The position numbers and the translations under genes were made by a program. From assembly GCF_902167145.1 (NCBI RefSeq), contig NC_050104.1:10190001-10254000 (forward strand): a stretch of DNA of 64,000 nucleotides. The letters run 5' to 3'. Source of the stretch: Zea mays (Eukaryota > Streptophyta > Magnoliopsida > Poales > Poaceae). Below, one piece after another: positions 33,668 to 44,944 of this stretch. Below the pieces are notes generated by a model, which was given only the letters and a program-made list of their open reading frames with translations, was not told the DNA's origin and ran no database searches. Each line of letters starts with the position of its first letter. Position 1 is the first letter of the stretch.

Positions 33668-35503
33668 CATAATGCACCATACAATCACAGACCGATCAAC
33701 ACTATCGATCCGTCACGGCAAGAAGGTCGATATACTAATACCCGACCAAATGAGCCCCACAGCCCAGGATCCGGTGGTCTACCACCGGGTGCAATGGAAA
33801 AAATTAGGGAAGATATGACTGAACTATTTCGAGATAAGTTCGGAGTTAATGTAGCCAGAGTAGGGCAATCATACCAAAAGCCATATAATCACCGGTTTGA
33901 CACTGTCTCATATCCACAAGGGGCAAGGATACCGGAATTTTCTAAGTTTTCTGGTGAGAATGGGAGAAGCACATACGAACACATAGGCCAGTTCCTAGCA
34001 CACCTAGGCGAATTGGCTGATGGAGAAGCATTTCGTGTTCGGTTATTTTCTTTATCGCTTACTGGTACCGCTTTTGCATGGTACGCCGCCCTGCCTCCTA
34101 ATTCCATTAATTCCTGGAATGAGTTAGAAAATAAATTTCATGAACATTTCTTTGCTGGGGAATATGAATTAGGATTAGCTGACTTAGCTTCAGTCCGACA
34201 AGGACGCGAAGAATCGGTTAATGATTATATCCGGAGGTTCCGGGACACTAGAAACCGATGCTTTCGGATCCATATTGCAGACAAAGAGCTAGCAGGGCTA
34301 GCTTTTAATGGGTTGCTATCCTACTTAAGAGACAAATTAGATGGAACCCAGTTCTTTTCGATAGCCCAGCTACATCAACGGGCTTTAGCCTGTGAAAGCT
34401 GATTTAAAGAGACATCAAAATCGGTCGCCCGTACTATACATCTAATAGAGCGTGATAGTTCAGATGATGAATCCGCAGATGTATATACCGTTGAGTTTAT
34501 TTGGCCAACAAAGGCCTAATCTTCAGCATGTTCTTCCTTACATCCGGTTCAAAAGAATCGGCAAGAAGAGATTAAATTTACCTTCAATGTTGCCAAATGC
34601 GATAAGATATTTGATGAGCTACTTAAAAATGGCAACATTAAATTAACTCATAATATCCCTCCTATAGATGAATTAAAGAGGCGTGCTTATTGTAAGTGGC
34701 ATAATTCTTTTTCTCATGCCACCAATGACTGTAATGTTTTTCGTCGACAGGTACAATCGGCCATAAATGAGGGCTGGTTAGCTTTTTAGGAGATGCAAGT
34801 GGACACACAACCATTTCCTGTTAATATAATACATATCGCATGCAAAAAGATCTTAGTTCGGCCTGAAATAACCGATAAAGGAAAAAACAAAGACATCCTT
34901 ATTGGGGATCCTCGTATGTCAAATATATCACAAAAGGAGATTGCTCGAAAGGCTCCGGACGATAAGGCTAAAAAGTCCGGAGGCACCGGGGGGCAAGCAC
35001 AATTAATGAGCCAAGCACAACAGCCTGGCCTGAGCATCACGGACAGGCTGGCACATACGTGCGGACGGTCCGGTGCTCAGACAGACGGTCCGGCTAACTC
35101 TGCCGGACAGTCCGCCTATGGCCAAAGACGTCAGCCCCCACACAAAGCTTTAAAAGCGAAGGAGACGCAAGGGAAGAACACATATGGTCGGCTGATCAAA
35201 GCCGACCCTACTTTTGATCAATTGCTCTCCAAGGATACTAGCAATAAGACCGTTCTACGTGATCGATCAACGAAGAAACCCCGATCACTTGCTAAGACGA
35301 AACGAGTAAACAAAACGACCCAAAAGGCGACACAACAAGCATCGCCTATTCATCCTATGAGGCCAGGGTACTTTCCACCCGTTTACTCATCATCGTTATA
35401 TTATCCTGTTCAAACATGGAATGGTATAATGATGAATCCATGGTACATGTATAGTCCCTTTGTCTATCCAGACTGGGGGGCATCTCCATGCTATTCCTTT
35501 TGA
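33668..35503 (+). pseudogene. gag: Gag C-terminal half of the gag-only gypsy element, three stops
   Basis: It continues in frame the 300 codons that end at 27798. The retrotransposon gag core lies at 33900-34400 (FSKFSGENGRSTYEHIGQFL, then FAWYAALPPNSINSWNELEN). A Cys/His motif (CKWHNSFSHATNDC) is at 34691-34732. Three in-frame stops, TGA 34400, TAA 34517 and TAG 34787, each fit a single C-to-T change (from CGA, CAA and CAG). No frameshift is seen. The tail (after 34793) is basic and ends in Tyr/Pro-rich sequence. Apart from these stops gag would span about 911 codons. Confidence 0.87.
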
Positions 35504-35649
35504 TCCATTGACCAAATGGTCATGGCCGAGAAGGATACAATCTGAAACAGCCTTTATACATTGGTGCTTTATTGAATGATCTCCATGTTGAAAAGCCGAT
35601 GACTTACATCAGGTTTAGTTCATATGCTTTTGGTTCATCAACCTTCACC

Positions 35650-35666
35650 AAAAGGCAGGGGTCATA
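35650..35666 (+). promoter_or_regulatory. Polypurine tract of the gag-only gypsy element
   Basis: AAAAGGCAGGGGTCATA directly precedes the 3' LTR at 35667. Confidence 0.8.
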
Positions 35667-36371
35667 TGTTTAATGCTAAAAAGAGCAGTGCAGACGGTCT
35701 GCCCCCGAGGCCGGACGGTCCGCGGTCCGGACAGTCCGCGGTGGTGGCGCGGACAGTCTGCGCGTGCGCAGAGTCAGTTAGGGTTCCTAGTTTCCTGCGG
35801 GATTTGTTACCTAAAACCGCGGGGTTAACTCGGAAATCAGTTTGAAGCGGATCCAGACATCCCCCTTTATATAGATGAAGGGCTACGGCCGATTGAACCC
35901 CCATCAATCGAATAAATACTACTTCTATTTCGCATTTATTTTCAGTACAATTAGGAGTAGTTCTAGTCTAGTTCTAGTTTAGCCCCTCGATCCTCAAACT
36001 CTCCGCTTCTCTTCGACTCTACGTCGATTAGAGGAGTCTAGGTCGGCCGGCCCGAGCCTAGACAACTCCTAGGATCTCTCCTCCCCGACGGGGTCCCTCC
36101 CGGGAGCGAGATCCAGGCGCCGTCGGCGATCTTCCGCCGCCCCTGCGTACGTGCGGACCGTCCGGCCCCAGGGCGCGGACCGTCCGGCCGTCAGGCAGGA
36201 GCCCTAGCCTTGCACTAGGCCGCGGACCATCCGGCCCCTGTGCGCGGACCGTCCACTCTTGTGCAGAGAGCACCGCCACGCCTCGCACCAGGCCGTGGAC
36301 CGTCCGCCTCTGTGCAGAGGGCACCGACACGGTTCTTGTTGAGTGTTTGGCGCTCCGAAAAGACATCAACA
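35667..36371 (+). mobile_element. 3' LTR of the gag-only gypsy element
   Basis: 705 bases, TGTTTAATGC to CATCAACA, followed by TSD CTTAC (36372-36376). Several differences from the 5' LTR are visible, including an extra CGGACAGTCCG copy near 35729. Confidence 0.92.
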
Positions 36372-36376
36372 CTTAC

Positions 36377-37690
36377 TAAATTAAACAAATTAAATAATAT
36401 GAACTTCGTTGTGCCGTACCGTTCCAAACCCGGTACATGCGGGTGCTCAATGGGCCAAAATTTAAGGTTCAGTCTAAGTTCGTCTTCAGATCATACTAAC
36501 ACGATCCATATTATTTTGTGGTGAGCATGTTTTTAAGCTCATGTTTTTAGACCGTGCATATGCATGTGGATGTGGTGGCAAAAAGACTGGTCCATATTTC
36601 CACCACTCACTCTCGCTCCTAGTACTGCGCGTCTACGCTACGCCTACGCTTGGGGGATGGGGGTCGTCTCACAAGGACGAGCGGTCCACGGCACCACGTA
36701 CTACCGGCCGGCAGGCATCAGGCTAAAAAAATGCATGAATCGCGCAGTCTTGCCGCCTGGCGTGGCGTGGGCGGGCGGCCGAGCGTTCCAAAGCACGCAT
36801 GCGCCGTGCGGGGAACCGGACCCCGAAGAAGAACGAAGAATTTGCTGGGCCAGGAGTGCGCGCGCATGGACGCTGTCCTTGTCCTTTTTGTCCACGTTCC
36901 CTGCTCCTCTATGCAGATGCCGGCAGTCATTTGATGGGCCATGCACGGGTCAATTCGTATTCGCTCTGGCTCACTTCAGAATTTTTGAAGCGGCGCGGGT
37001 GTACGTAGTGCGGTGGGCCGAGTCAAGCAGCTGTTGCAGAGCACGGCTGGGCCACCACCGCTCACTCGTTCCTGAGCGTGGTGTACTGCTTGCTATGGAT
37101 AAAGACGGTCGGTGGTAGACGCCAGAGCCGTTTCCGTTTTCATTTTTTTTTTACCAAAAACAAAATCAACGATATTGACAATATGATAAGTTCACAGTAT
37201 AATAAATTCACACATATTTTATGAGTCCACGATTTATAAGTTCGCGAGTCCACAATTCCCAAGCTCGAAAGGTCACGAAGCATTACACAACAAATATAAT
37301 AAGAAACATCCATAACATCCATGCTGCATTATCGTCATCTAGGTCATCACCAGCGAGCCCACAACGATGCCTCGGATCCATCATCATTATCACCATCATC
37401 TATGTCTCCATCCTACATTTTGTTGGAGAAATATAGGGTTAAACCACAACTATTGTTTAGCTAATGTTTCGTGCGCAAATTATACTATAAAATAAAGGTA
37501 AGCTGGCCTTAAGTGAAAGATCTCTAGCAAGACCATATTAGGACCAGATCACGGTTTCTACGTGCACATAAAAATTGCAACGTTAACCAAATAGTGCCAC
37601 TAGCATGAGTGAATGGGCATTGCAGATCACAATTCACATATAGTACCTTGCACAAGAGCAGCCGGTTTTTCAAGGAATTCAAGAGCTATT
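36377..37690. other. Intergenic DNA without recognisable genes
   Basis: It continues the host sequence broken at 26129. It contains GC-rich and AT-rich parts and a CATCAT/ATCATC-rich stretch near 37375-37405. The open frames are short and lack known domains. I see nothing to support a gene. Confidence 0.5.
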
Positions 37691-37699
37691 TTTTTTAAT

Positions 37700-37970
37700 A
37701 AGGAGATATGGCAAAGAGTGAGCCTTTGCTGAGTGCCGCTCGATGGGCACTCGACACAGGATCTGACGCCGTCACTTGGCGCTGTGACGACGACATTTCT
37801 TTGACGAGTATCGAGTGGCATTCGACAATGTCTTGACCGAGTGCCTGATAAAAAGTATTCGGCAAAGAAAACATTGTCGATGTACAGTTCATCGAGTCTT
37901 CTTTGCCGAGTATTTTTCAAGCTTTGCATAGTGCTTAAGACACTCGGCAAAGGAGCTATTTCCGGTAGTG
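37700..37970 (-). mobile_element. Terminal fragment of a CACTA (En/Spm-type) transposon
   Basis: The right edge reads TTTCCGGTAGTG, i.e. a CACTACCGGAAA terminus on the minus strand. The interior has repeated TTTGCCGAGT / ACTCGGCAAA words in both orientations, the usual subterminal repeats of grass CACTA elements. The other terminus is not found nearby, so the left edge is approximate and the copy is truncated. Confidence 0.7.
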
Positions 37971-38230
37971 TGTAGAAGCTTCCTATGTGCGTAGTTGACT
38001 AGTTGCGCAAGTTTGTGTGATATTGCTAACTAGAATTATTTAGGTAATCTCATACTAGCTTGATAGCTTAAACATAATTTGTTTAGGATATTTTGTAACA
38101 TGCTTACAACATAGATAGATGAGTGTAGTCTTGTCCACATTATTTAGTTCAATTTCGTATTTTTTGGTTAGCTTGTCAATTAGTCTTAGAAAGAACTAAT
38201 CACCCCTCTACTCCGTCTACGGACGACAAT
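37971..38230 (+). mobile_element. Remnant of the 5' LTR of an old Copia element
   Basis: The text from TTGACTAGTTGCGCAAG to ACTAATCACCCCTCTA resembles the late part of Copia LTRs in grasses. The LTR appears to resume after the nested MITE and to end in CCCTACA at about 44086, just before a Copia primer-binding site. The left part is disrupted by the CACTA fragment. The edges are uncertain. Confidence 0.5.
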
Positions 38231-38663
38231 AGTGAATTCTCTGTTGCAGAATGACTCCCCATCCCTCTCCTCGCGAGGAGAAAAATTCATCGTCTTCGTC
38301 TCCACGAATGCTCACGAGGAGATTTTCTCCCATCCCCATCTCCGTTGGGGAATTTATCATCGCGGGGAATCCATCCCCAATAAGAAAATACAATAAATTT
38401 TTTTTTTGAAATTAGTTATATCAAATCAATATAAACTGAACAAACAAGATTTAAAAGCACAAGAGACATCTACTTTAGAGTTTACTTTGCTATTTTATGT
38501 AGGCTATGCAATGAGTTTTTAGTATAATTTTAACATGTTAATGGGCTATTTTAGATCTAGGAAACTTCATGGGATGGGTACACGCTGAATGGGGATGAGG
38601 GATGATTTACCATCCTCGTCCCCATGAACTAGACATTTCCATGTTTTGGTCCCCATAGGGACT
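38230..38663. mobile_element. GC-rich MITE, left part
   Basis: The stretch is built of GGGGAT/ATCCCC words (TCCCCATCCC, GTTGGGGAATTT, CGCGGGGAATCC, GGTCCCCATAGGGA), a pattern of a common grass MITE. It stops at the gypsy solo LTR with TSD GGACT (38659-38663) and resumes at 44000. The left edge is approximate (38215-38255) and I could not identify its own TSD. Confidence 0.6.
38659..38663. repeat. Target-site duplication GGACT (left) of the gypsy solo LTR
   Basis: GGACT precedes TGTCGGTG at 38664 and recurs at 43995-43999. Confidence 0.9.
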
Positions 38664-39711
38664 TGTCGGTGTTTGGACCGCGAGTCCTTAACCAACCAGT
38701 AATGTGTCGCATGGTCGGCTCTAGATGGTGTGTGAGATGACACAAGCGGTTATCCTGGTTCGGGCTTCTCGAGGCCCTACTTCCAGCAGAGGGGATGAGA
38801 CTTATATTACTCGCACATCGTGGTGCCTGTAGTAGGGGTTTACAAGACAGAGTGAGAAAGCAAGAACTCGTCTATGTGTGTCCCTTTCGTCAAGGGAAGG
38901 ACCACTACCCTATTTATACACCTAGGGGAGCGTCCATGGTGAAGCTGAGTCTTGTATTTGAAGGAGAGATGCCCTGGCATCTGACGTGACGAAGAAACCT
39001 GCAGTAGATTCGCGCCTGCTGACTTCCCGTAGAGAGCCGAGACCGAGGGGCCGTCCGTACACCCGAGCTCCCGAGGGAGAGGCCACCCATGTCGTAGTGG
39101 TTGTAACAGCGCCGGGGTATGGGCCAAAGGCTGCTTATGGGGTGCGTCATCGTCCTAGCGCGTGATGACGTCGAGATTCTTTGCAGTAATCATTGAGATC
39201 AGAGCCCTCGCTTGGTTGATGCAGAAGTCTTCCCGAGGTGCCAGCCGAGCCATCTCTTGACGTGCGCTACAGTCGGGCAGAGTGACTGTCTGCGGGATTC
39301 ACGACAAAGTCGGTGGTCGAGGCCGAGCTCGGGCGAGGCGGAGAATTTGCCCGAGGGCTGCGCTTGGGTCGGGCGAGGCAGAGAGGTTGCGCCCGAAGAC
39401 TCATCCGCTCAGCTTGTCGTATTAGGCATCCCATCAGAGGGTGTCAGGCGGCGTGCGTGCACTATATGGCATAGGCGTAATCATACCGTTGCGCTTAGAC
39501 GTGATCGTTGTCTTGTCCACCACTGTGCTCTGCTGCCACAACGCGGGTTGGCACACGCATTAAATGCACCTGTCCCTTGCCTGTTTTTGAGCATCCTTAT
39601 CCTATCTGCTCAAGGTCGGCTCGGGCGAGACGGATTGGGCTGAGGTGACCTCAGGCGAGGCAGAGTGAGTGGTGTCGACTTCGGGCGAGGCGGAGCCCCG
39701 CTCGAGGTGGG
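38664..39711 (-). mobile_element. Gypsy solo LTR, first part
   Basis: It starts TGTCGGTGTTTGG, like the LTR of Tat element 1, and is rich in TCGGGCGAGGCGGAG words as in Huck-like LTRs. With its second part (43866-43994, ending CTCGACA) it totals about 1,177 bases. The same-sized TSD GGACT on both sides and the absence of any internal region show a solo LTR. A Del solo LTR interrupts it at 39712. Confidence 0.85.
39707..39711. repeat. Target-site duplication GTGGG (left) of the 4.1-kb solo LTR
   Basis: GTGGG precedes TGTAACACCC at 39712 and recurs at 43861-43865. Confidence 0.93.
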
Positions 39712-42700
39712 TGTAACACCCTGAATTTAGGGGTATAAAATTTCTTTTCTAATATCCACCAAATTCAGGTGTTACCTTTATCCTCATCTTCATTTTCACT
39801 CTTTTCTTTACGTTTTAAAGTAGCAGAAGGATTTATTTTAACGTCATGTATCAATAAAACCCTAAGGGAATAATGATTGTTGCACCATGCCGAAATACAT
39901 CTATTTTTGTATGATGTTTTGCTTTGATGTGCATCTGTCTAAACTCGCAGAGTGTGGTTGAATTTGAATTTTAAAACTAAATTAGGTTTCAAGTAAAGGA
40001 AGGAGAAAGAAATAGAAAATGAGAAGACAAAACCCAATGTCCCCAGCTGGCTCAGCCCCTCTCCTCCGTGGCCCATCTCCCCTTTCCCCCCTCCTTTCCC
40101 GGCTCGGCCCAGGCGCCCCCTTTTCCCCAGCCCATCCACGCGCGGCCCAGGAGCCAGCGGCTCGCCCCCTCCACGCCAGCGCTGGTGGCCCAGCCCACCA
40201 CAGCGCGAGCCCAGCCACCCAGGCCCAGTGCGCCGCGCCCCGGCCCCTGGCCCATCTCGGCCGCGCGGCCCAGCGCGCCGGCAGGCCACTCCCGCGCGTG
40301 GCGTTAGCGCCCAGGCCGCGGCAGGCAGGGTGCTGCCCCTGGCAGCGGGGCCCAGCAGCCAGCCCACGCGAGTGGAGGCGCTCGCCCACGCAGCACGACC
40401 CGCCGCACTAGCCATCGTCTTCAACGGTTGCCTCAATTTCCTCCTGCTTCTCCCGGCTGCGATGTGAGAGGTAAAAACTACCGCGATCTGTGCAGAAAAA
40501 GGAAACCCCCTTCCCTAGGCGTCCACGCCCCCTCCTCCCTGTCCTTCGTCCCCGGTGATGGCCCCTGCGCATCTGCCCAGTCCGTTCGCCGTCATGCAGG
40601 AAGCCGGAAATCGCCATCGCCTCCCTGGAGCTGCTCGTCGCGTCGCCGGATCGGCGTCTGCTCATCGCCACCGCGCAGGTAAGCTCCATGGCGTTTCCCT
40701 CACCTTGTCCCGGTGAGCTCTCCTGCGTCGCGCCGTCAGTCGACCTGCCCAGCCGCTCCTTTGCTGACCCAGCCCGGCCACCGGCGAGTCGCCGCACCTG
40801 CCTAGATACACTGCTGCTGGCGCCTCGGTCTTGCCCAGCCTCCACAGCCTGGCCGCACGCCGCTCTGGTGAGCTGCCAAACTCTGCTCCCGATCGGCGTT
40901 GCCCGATGAAGCTAGTCCTTCGCGCGAATCGTTTTCCGCGCGGTTTAGTAAAAATCATTTCGCCACACTGATAGTTAATTAAAATTATAGTTCGATCGAA
41001 CCAAACCTATAATTTTAATTATGCGTTTGTGAATACCTGCTAGTGTGTGTACGCTAACTTAAATGTCGTTTTTAATGTGTAGTTAGTATGAATACGACAT
41101 AATTTAGCAGTACCTGTGTGTCGCGTTGTTTATAAATTCAATATATGTTTAAATGTATTGAGTCTCATGCGTCGTAACTCGTTTCGACCGCGTCAACTCT
41201 TTAGCGGCGTCAATTTCATATTAGTAACATTGTTTAGTCACGACACAAGCTTTAATTAATTAATTAGTCAAGTAATCGTTTAATCGACTGGTTATTTAAA
41301 ATAGTTTTCTGGATAAAACTCTTTTATAGTTTCTACCTTGGGCCTTTATAAATAAATGTTAATTAACGTGATTAATGACAACTAAAATACTTGTTATCAA
41401 TTATTTGTTCATTGTTTGCGCGCGACATCGTTTGCGCATCATCGTGCTGTTCGCACGCGTGTCCACTCGTCGTTCGCGTGCTGTCGTGTTGTTTCGTGCG
41501 TCGTCCGCGCGCTCTGTCGCGCGTGTCGTTCGCAAGCTGGCGTGCTGTTTCGCGCATTGTAAACTCGCCTCGCTTAGAATCTCTCGTGTTGTCGCGCGTG
41601 CGGTTCGCACGCGTCACACGTTGTTTGCGTGCGTCGCGTGTGTCCGCGCGTCGTCGCATAATATTATTCGCGTGCTGTTTGCGCGTTGTCGACTTTCCAT
41701 CGCGCGTTCGTGCCGCACATCTGGGTCGCGTGTCGCGCGCTGTCCGCGCGCGATATTAAAGTCGTTCGATTATAATCACTAAGGTCAATTAGTTAATTAT
41801 TTGTTTAACCGTCCACTATTAAAATAGTAAGTTAGTCAAAGCTAAGTAGTAGTTTTAATTTATATTTGGTATGATAATGTCAATTCACGTAATTATAATT
41901 ACGTCGAACTAATATTCTAATTAAGACTTGTTTAGTATAAACACGTTACCGATTTAGCTTTCTCGCCTATGTCGCGCGTGTTGTTCAGCACGCGGTGGCG
42001 TGCTGTTTCGCGCGTCGTTCGTGCTAGTCGCGCGCGTTGTCTTGTGCGTCGTTCGTGTGCTATGTCGCGTGTGTTCCCGCATCGTTCGCGCGCTGTCGTG
42101 TTGTTTCGCACGTCCTAGATTCGCATCACTTAGAATCTCTCGTTTTAATTAAATTACTTATTTAACTGATATTTGTTAGTGTAGCAGATTAATCGAACTG
42201 ACTGATGTATAACATTATATTTGTTAATGTCGAATTAAATGTTATATTTGTTTAACGTAAACGCGATAACTCCTCGACTGTACCTTCGACCGTCGCGTTT
42301 CTTTCCCTCACGTGACCATAGAATCGAACTCTATTTTATGCTGCATGTTTTTATAACATTTTATCTTATATGGTGTAATGTTCTTATGCATATATCTATG
42401 TTTGTTTGCTTGTTCTTGTTCGTCTTCGCTTCGCGTTGCGATTAGATCGCGATTCGTTTCTGAGCTTCGAGGAATCGACGGTCAAGCTTTGGCGACCAAG
42501 TGTTCGCACTCTTCGAGTTCTACGTGATCGAAGACCCTGAGCATCTGTTTGGTGAAGGCAAGTGTCCTCTGACCCATTATGTCTCATTTACTTTATAATA
42601 CACTGTCCCGCATACTATGAACAACCTAAGGATTGACTAGCTTTCTATTTACCTGGTCCTTGATTACCTTTTGGGCTACTATGGTTAGCTTCATGCTAGC

Positions 42701-43860
42701 GCTTTACTTTAATCAATGAACATGATGAGATACAATGATGATACTATGATTTTATTCTGGATATGATGATATACTTGTGGCATTTAGGGGACTCGGGCTG
42801 TTTCCCGAGTACCTCTCCGTAAGGACCTGTTCGTTGAGAGACCACCCGGGATAACAGTGCAACCATGAGGGTGAAATGGAATGCCCTTAGCTAATTAATT
42901 AGAGGAACTAGAGGTGTAGTTGCTTCGCCGTTGTGCCGTCAATGGGGTCCAGGCACAGTGCTTGCTCTGCCGAGGCTGAGTGCCGAGGTTCTTTCGTTTT
43001 GCTTTCGTTAGTCACCCTCCTGCGGGGAGAGGTACTGTGTTTATCAAACTGGAGAAACCTAACGGGCGGCTATGACCTCTAGGGAATCTTTGTAAAGGCT
43101 ACGTAGTGATACCCTGCCGGACCACCTAGGAAGTGATCAATGGGGAATCATGATCCCCGGGCAAAACGGGAATCACGGCTCATGGGTAAAGTGTGCGACC
43201 TCTGCAGAGGGTAATGAAACTGATATATCAGCCGTGCTCACGGTTAAGAGCAGCCTTGGGATCCTCTTTGATTAGAGATACAAATGATCTGAAATACAAT
43301 GGTTCTATTTATTATTTTGGTTCGATGACGATAATGATGTTCCTCGATGAGGAAATGATTCACGGGTTGGTTATATGATAAAACTTGGCTTCCACTAATA
43401 ATAAATACCTGACCAACTAAAAGCAACTGCTTGAGCTTAACCCCACATAAAGCTAGTTCACCTCAGCCAAACGGGACATTTGCTGAGTACGTTGATGTGT
43501 ACTCACCCTTGCTTTCACAAAACACCAGGTTGCCTTTGGTGCAATCTATGCTCAGGTAAAGAAGGCGTTGAGGTGGACCTCCAGGAGTTCCAGGACGTTG
43601 ATGAGTTCGAGGATTAGGCTAGCGACCTCCCCCAGTCAGCTGCCTGTGGTGGGTTGTTTACGTTGGCTACATTTCGATTTTGCGTACTTTGATTTATATT
43701 ATGTAAATGACTCTAGTCTGTAATATTATTACTTACTCTTTATTGTAATTCGAAGCATTGTGCTATGTTGAGTCATTTATGTAATCACTGTGTACGTGAA
43801 TTTCTGATCCTGGCACGTACATGGTTCGCATTCGGTTTACCTTCAAAACCGGGTGTGACA
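39712..43860 (+). mobile_element. Del-type solo LTR, 4,149 bp
   Basis: It begins TGTAACACCCTGAA and ends ACCGGGTGTGACA, the same kind of ends as the other Del LTRs here, in plus orientation, with a perfect TSD GTGGG and no internal region. It belongs to a different subfamily: the body differs from 8517-11937, is longer and contains CpG-rich repeats at 41405-42145. None of its open frames resembles a protein. Confidence 0.9.
41405..42145. repeat. Two CpG-dense repeat blocks inside the solo LTR
   Basis: Blocks at about 41405-41765 and 41965-42145 consist of irregular short repeats of GTTCGCGCG, GTCGCGCGT, GTGCTGTTTCGCGC type words. Both include a CTTAGAATCTCTCGT end, so they are duplicates of a common unit. 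An AT-rich spacer lies between them. Confidence 0.8.
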
Positions 43861-43865
43861 GTGGG

Positions 43866-43994
43866 AGACCCTCGGGGGGACATCTTGGCTTTTTATAGGT
43901 GGCTTGGTTGTCACCCCTCGAGAGTTTAGTCCCTATTTCTCTGAGTGCGTTTGTTAGGGGGTAATTCAGGTGTCCCTAATTATCGCCCTCGACA
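43866..43994 (-). mobile_element. Gypsy solo LTR, second part
   Basis: This is the remainder of the LTR split at 39711, ending CCCTCGACA. It is followed by TSD GGACT and then the MITE. Confidence 0.8.
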
Positions 43995-43999
43995 GGACT

Positions 44000-44076
44000 A
44001 AACTATCTCCATCCCCGTCCCCTAACAGGAGAATTCCACGCGAGGGAATCATCGATTGGGTCCCCATTGCCATTTT
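44000..44076. mobile_element. GC-rich MITE, right end
   Basis: CTCCATCCCCGTCCCC to GGTCCCCATTGCCATTTTG matches the usual terminal part of the same MITE family. Joined to 38663 across the solo LTR and one TSD copy, it makes one element. Confidence 0.6.
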
Positions 44077-44088
44077 GACCCTACAAGT

Positions 44089-44100
44089 GGTATCAAATCC
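44089..44100 (+). promoter_or_regulatory. Primer-binding site of the old Copia element
   Basis: TGGTATCAAATCC follows the LTR end CCCTACA by two bases. It matches the initiator tRNA-Met complement TGGTATCAGAGCC with two changes. Confidence 0.75.
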
Positions 44101-44944
44101 TAGTTCTCGCATTATGATCTTAACCAACCTAAGAGGATGGCAACTAGTGGGTTAGATGTGTTTTGTGATCCACACATTTTTATGGCACACACTTTTACAT
44201 GGTGGAAAATTGTATGTCTAGATATTTTTTATGGGAAGAGGAAAGATCTCAACCAAGAGGAGAAGAAATGGATACACCTTGAGGACAAAAATACATATTT
44301 TATCAATACTTAGTGAAGATGTATTCTAGGAAATCATGTACTTGGAGTCCACCAATGAAATTTGGTGTTATCTCGATGACATGTATGGGAGGATCATTCT
44401 TGATGATGATGTGCATAGCATGAGGTGGCTAACGATGTTGAGCACATCAGTGATAATGTGATTGTTAATGAGTGTCCATCTGATGTGTGGACTCAAGTGA
44501 TGATGAATATTATACAACAAGTTCACCTGGCTTGGTTGATAGTATGTGATCATGCTAGAAGGATGATATTGATTTTACAGTCCCATCAACTTCACCTCAT
44601 TGCTCCATGTGACAAGGTGACACAAAAGGTATCAAGTTGCAATGCGATTGAGCATAGAATTGCTAGCATGAACATGGCTTTAGAAAAACGAGATAGATAA
44701 AAATAAGTAGATTGAAAATGAAATATGATTTCTAAAGAATTGATGTGAACAACAGAAGCATCTACTTTATGTTATTACTTGTTCACATGAGGGGATAAAA
44801 TCGATTCATGACGAGTTTAGTGTTGCTAATGAGAATTTGATACAAGACCATGCTTTCCTCACTAACAAGATTTCTAATGAAGAAATTAAAACTAGTGATA
44901 GCTCATCATGCGGGTTAGATGATCAATTGCAAAATATTGCTAAC

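Larger units (their letters stand above)
26130..36371 (+). mobile_element. Non-autonomous gag-only gypsy element (split by a Copia element)
   Basis: Two LTRs (26130-26839 and 35667-36371), a TSD CTTAC, a primer-binding site and a polypurine tract define a plus-oriented element. Its only coding region is a gag frame. No RT, RNase H or integrase is present between the gag end (35503) and the polypurine tract (35650). It resembles gag-only maize families of the zeon type, but I do not assign a name. The copia element at 27799-33662 was inserted later. Confidence 0.9.

Noticed and set aside
36541..37118. ORF cluster that could be a host gene promoter or first exon
   Set aside because: No recognisable protein, and overlapping frames on both strands point to GC-rich random sequence.
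40000..40960. GC-rich ORFs up to 165 codons in the 4.1-kb solo LTR
   Set aside because: Repetitive GGCCCA/TGGGCC text makes frames open by composition. They lie wholly inside an LTR with defined ends and TSD.
43914..44010. Inverted AGTTTAGTCC / GGACTAAACT pair that looked like a small MITE
   Set aside because: One arm lies inside the gypsy solo LTR and the other spans its TSD GGACT and the MITE, so the pairing is coincidental.
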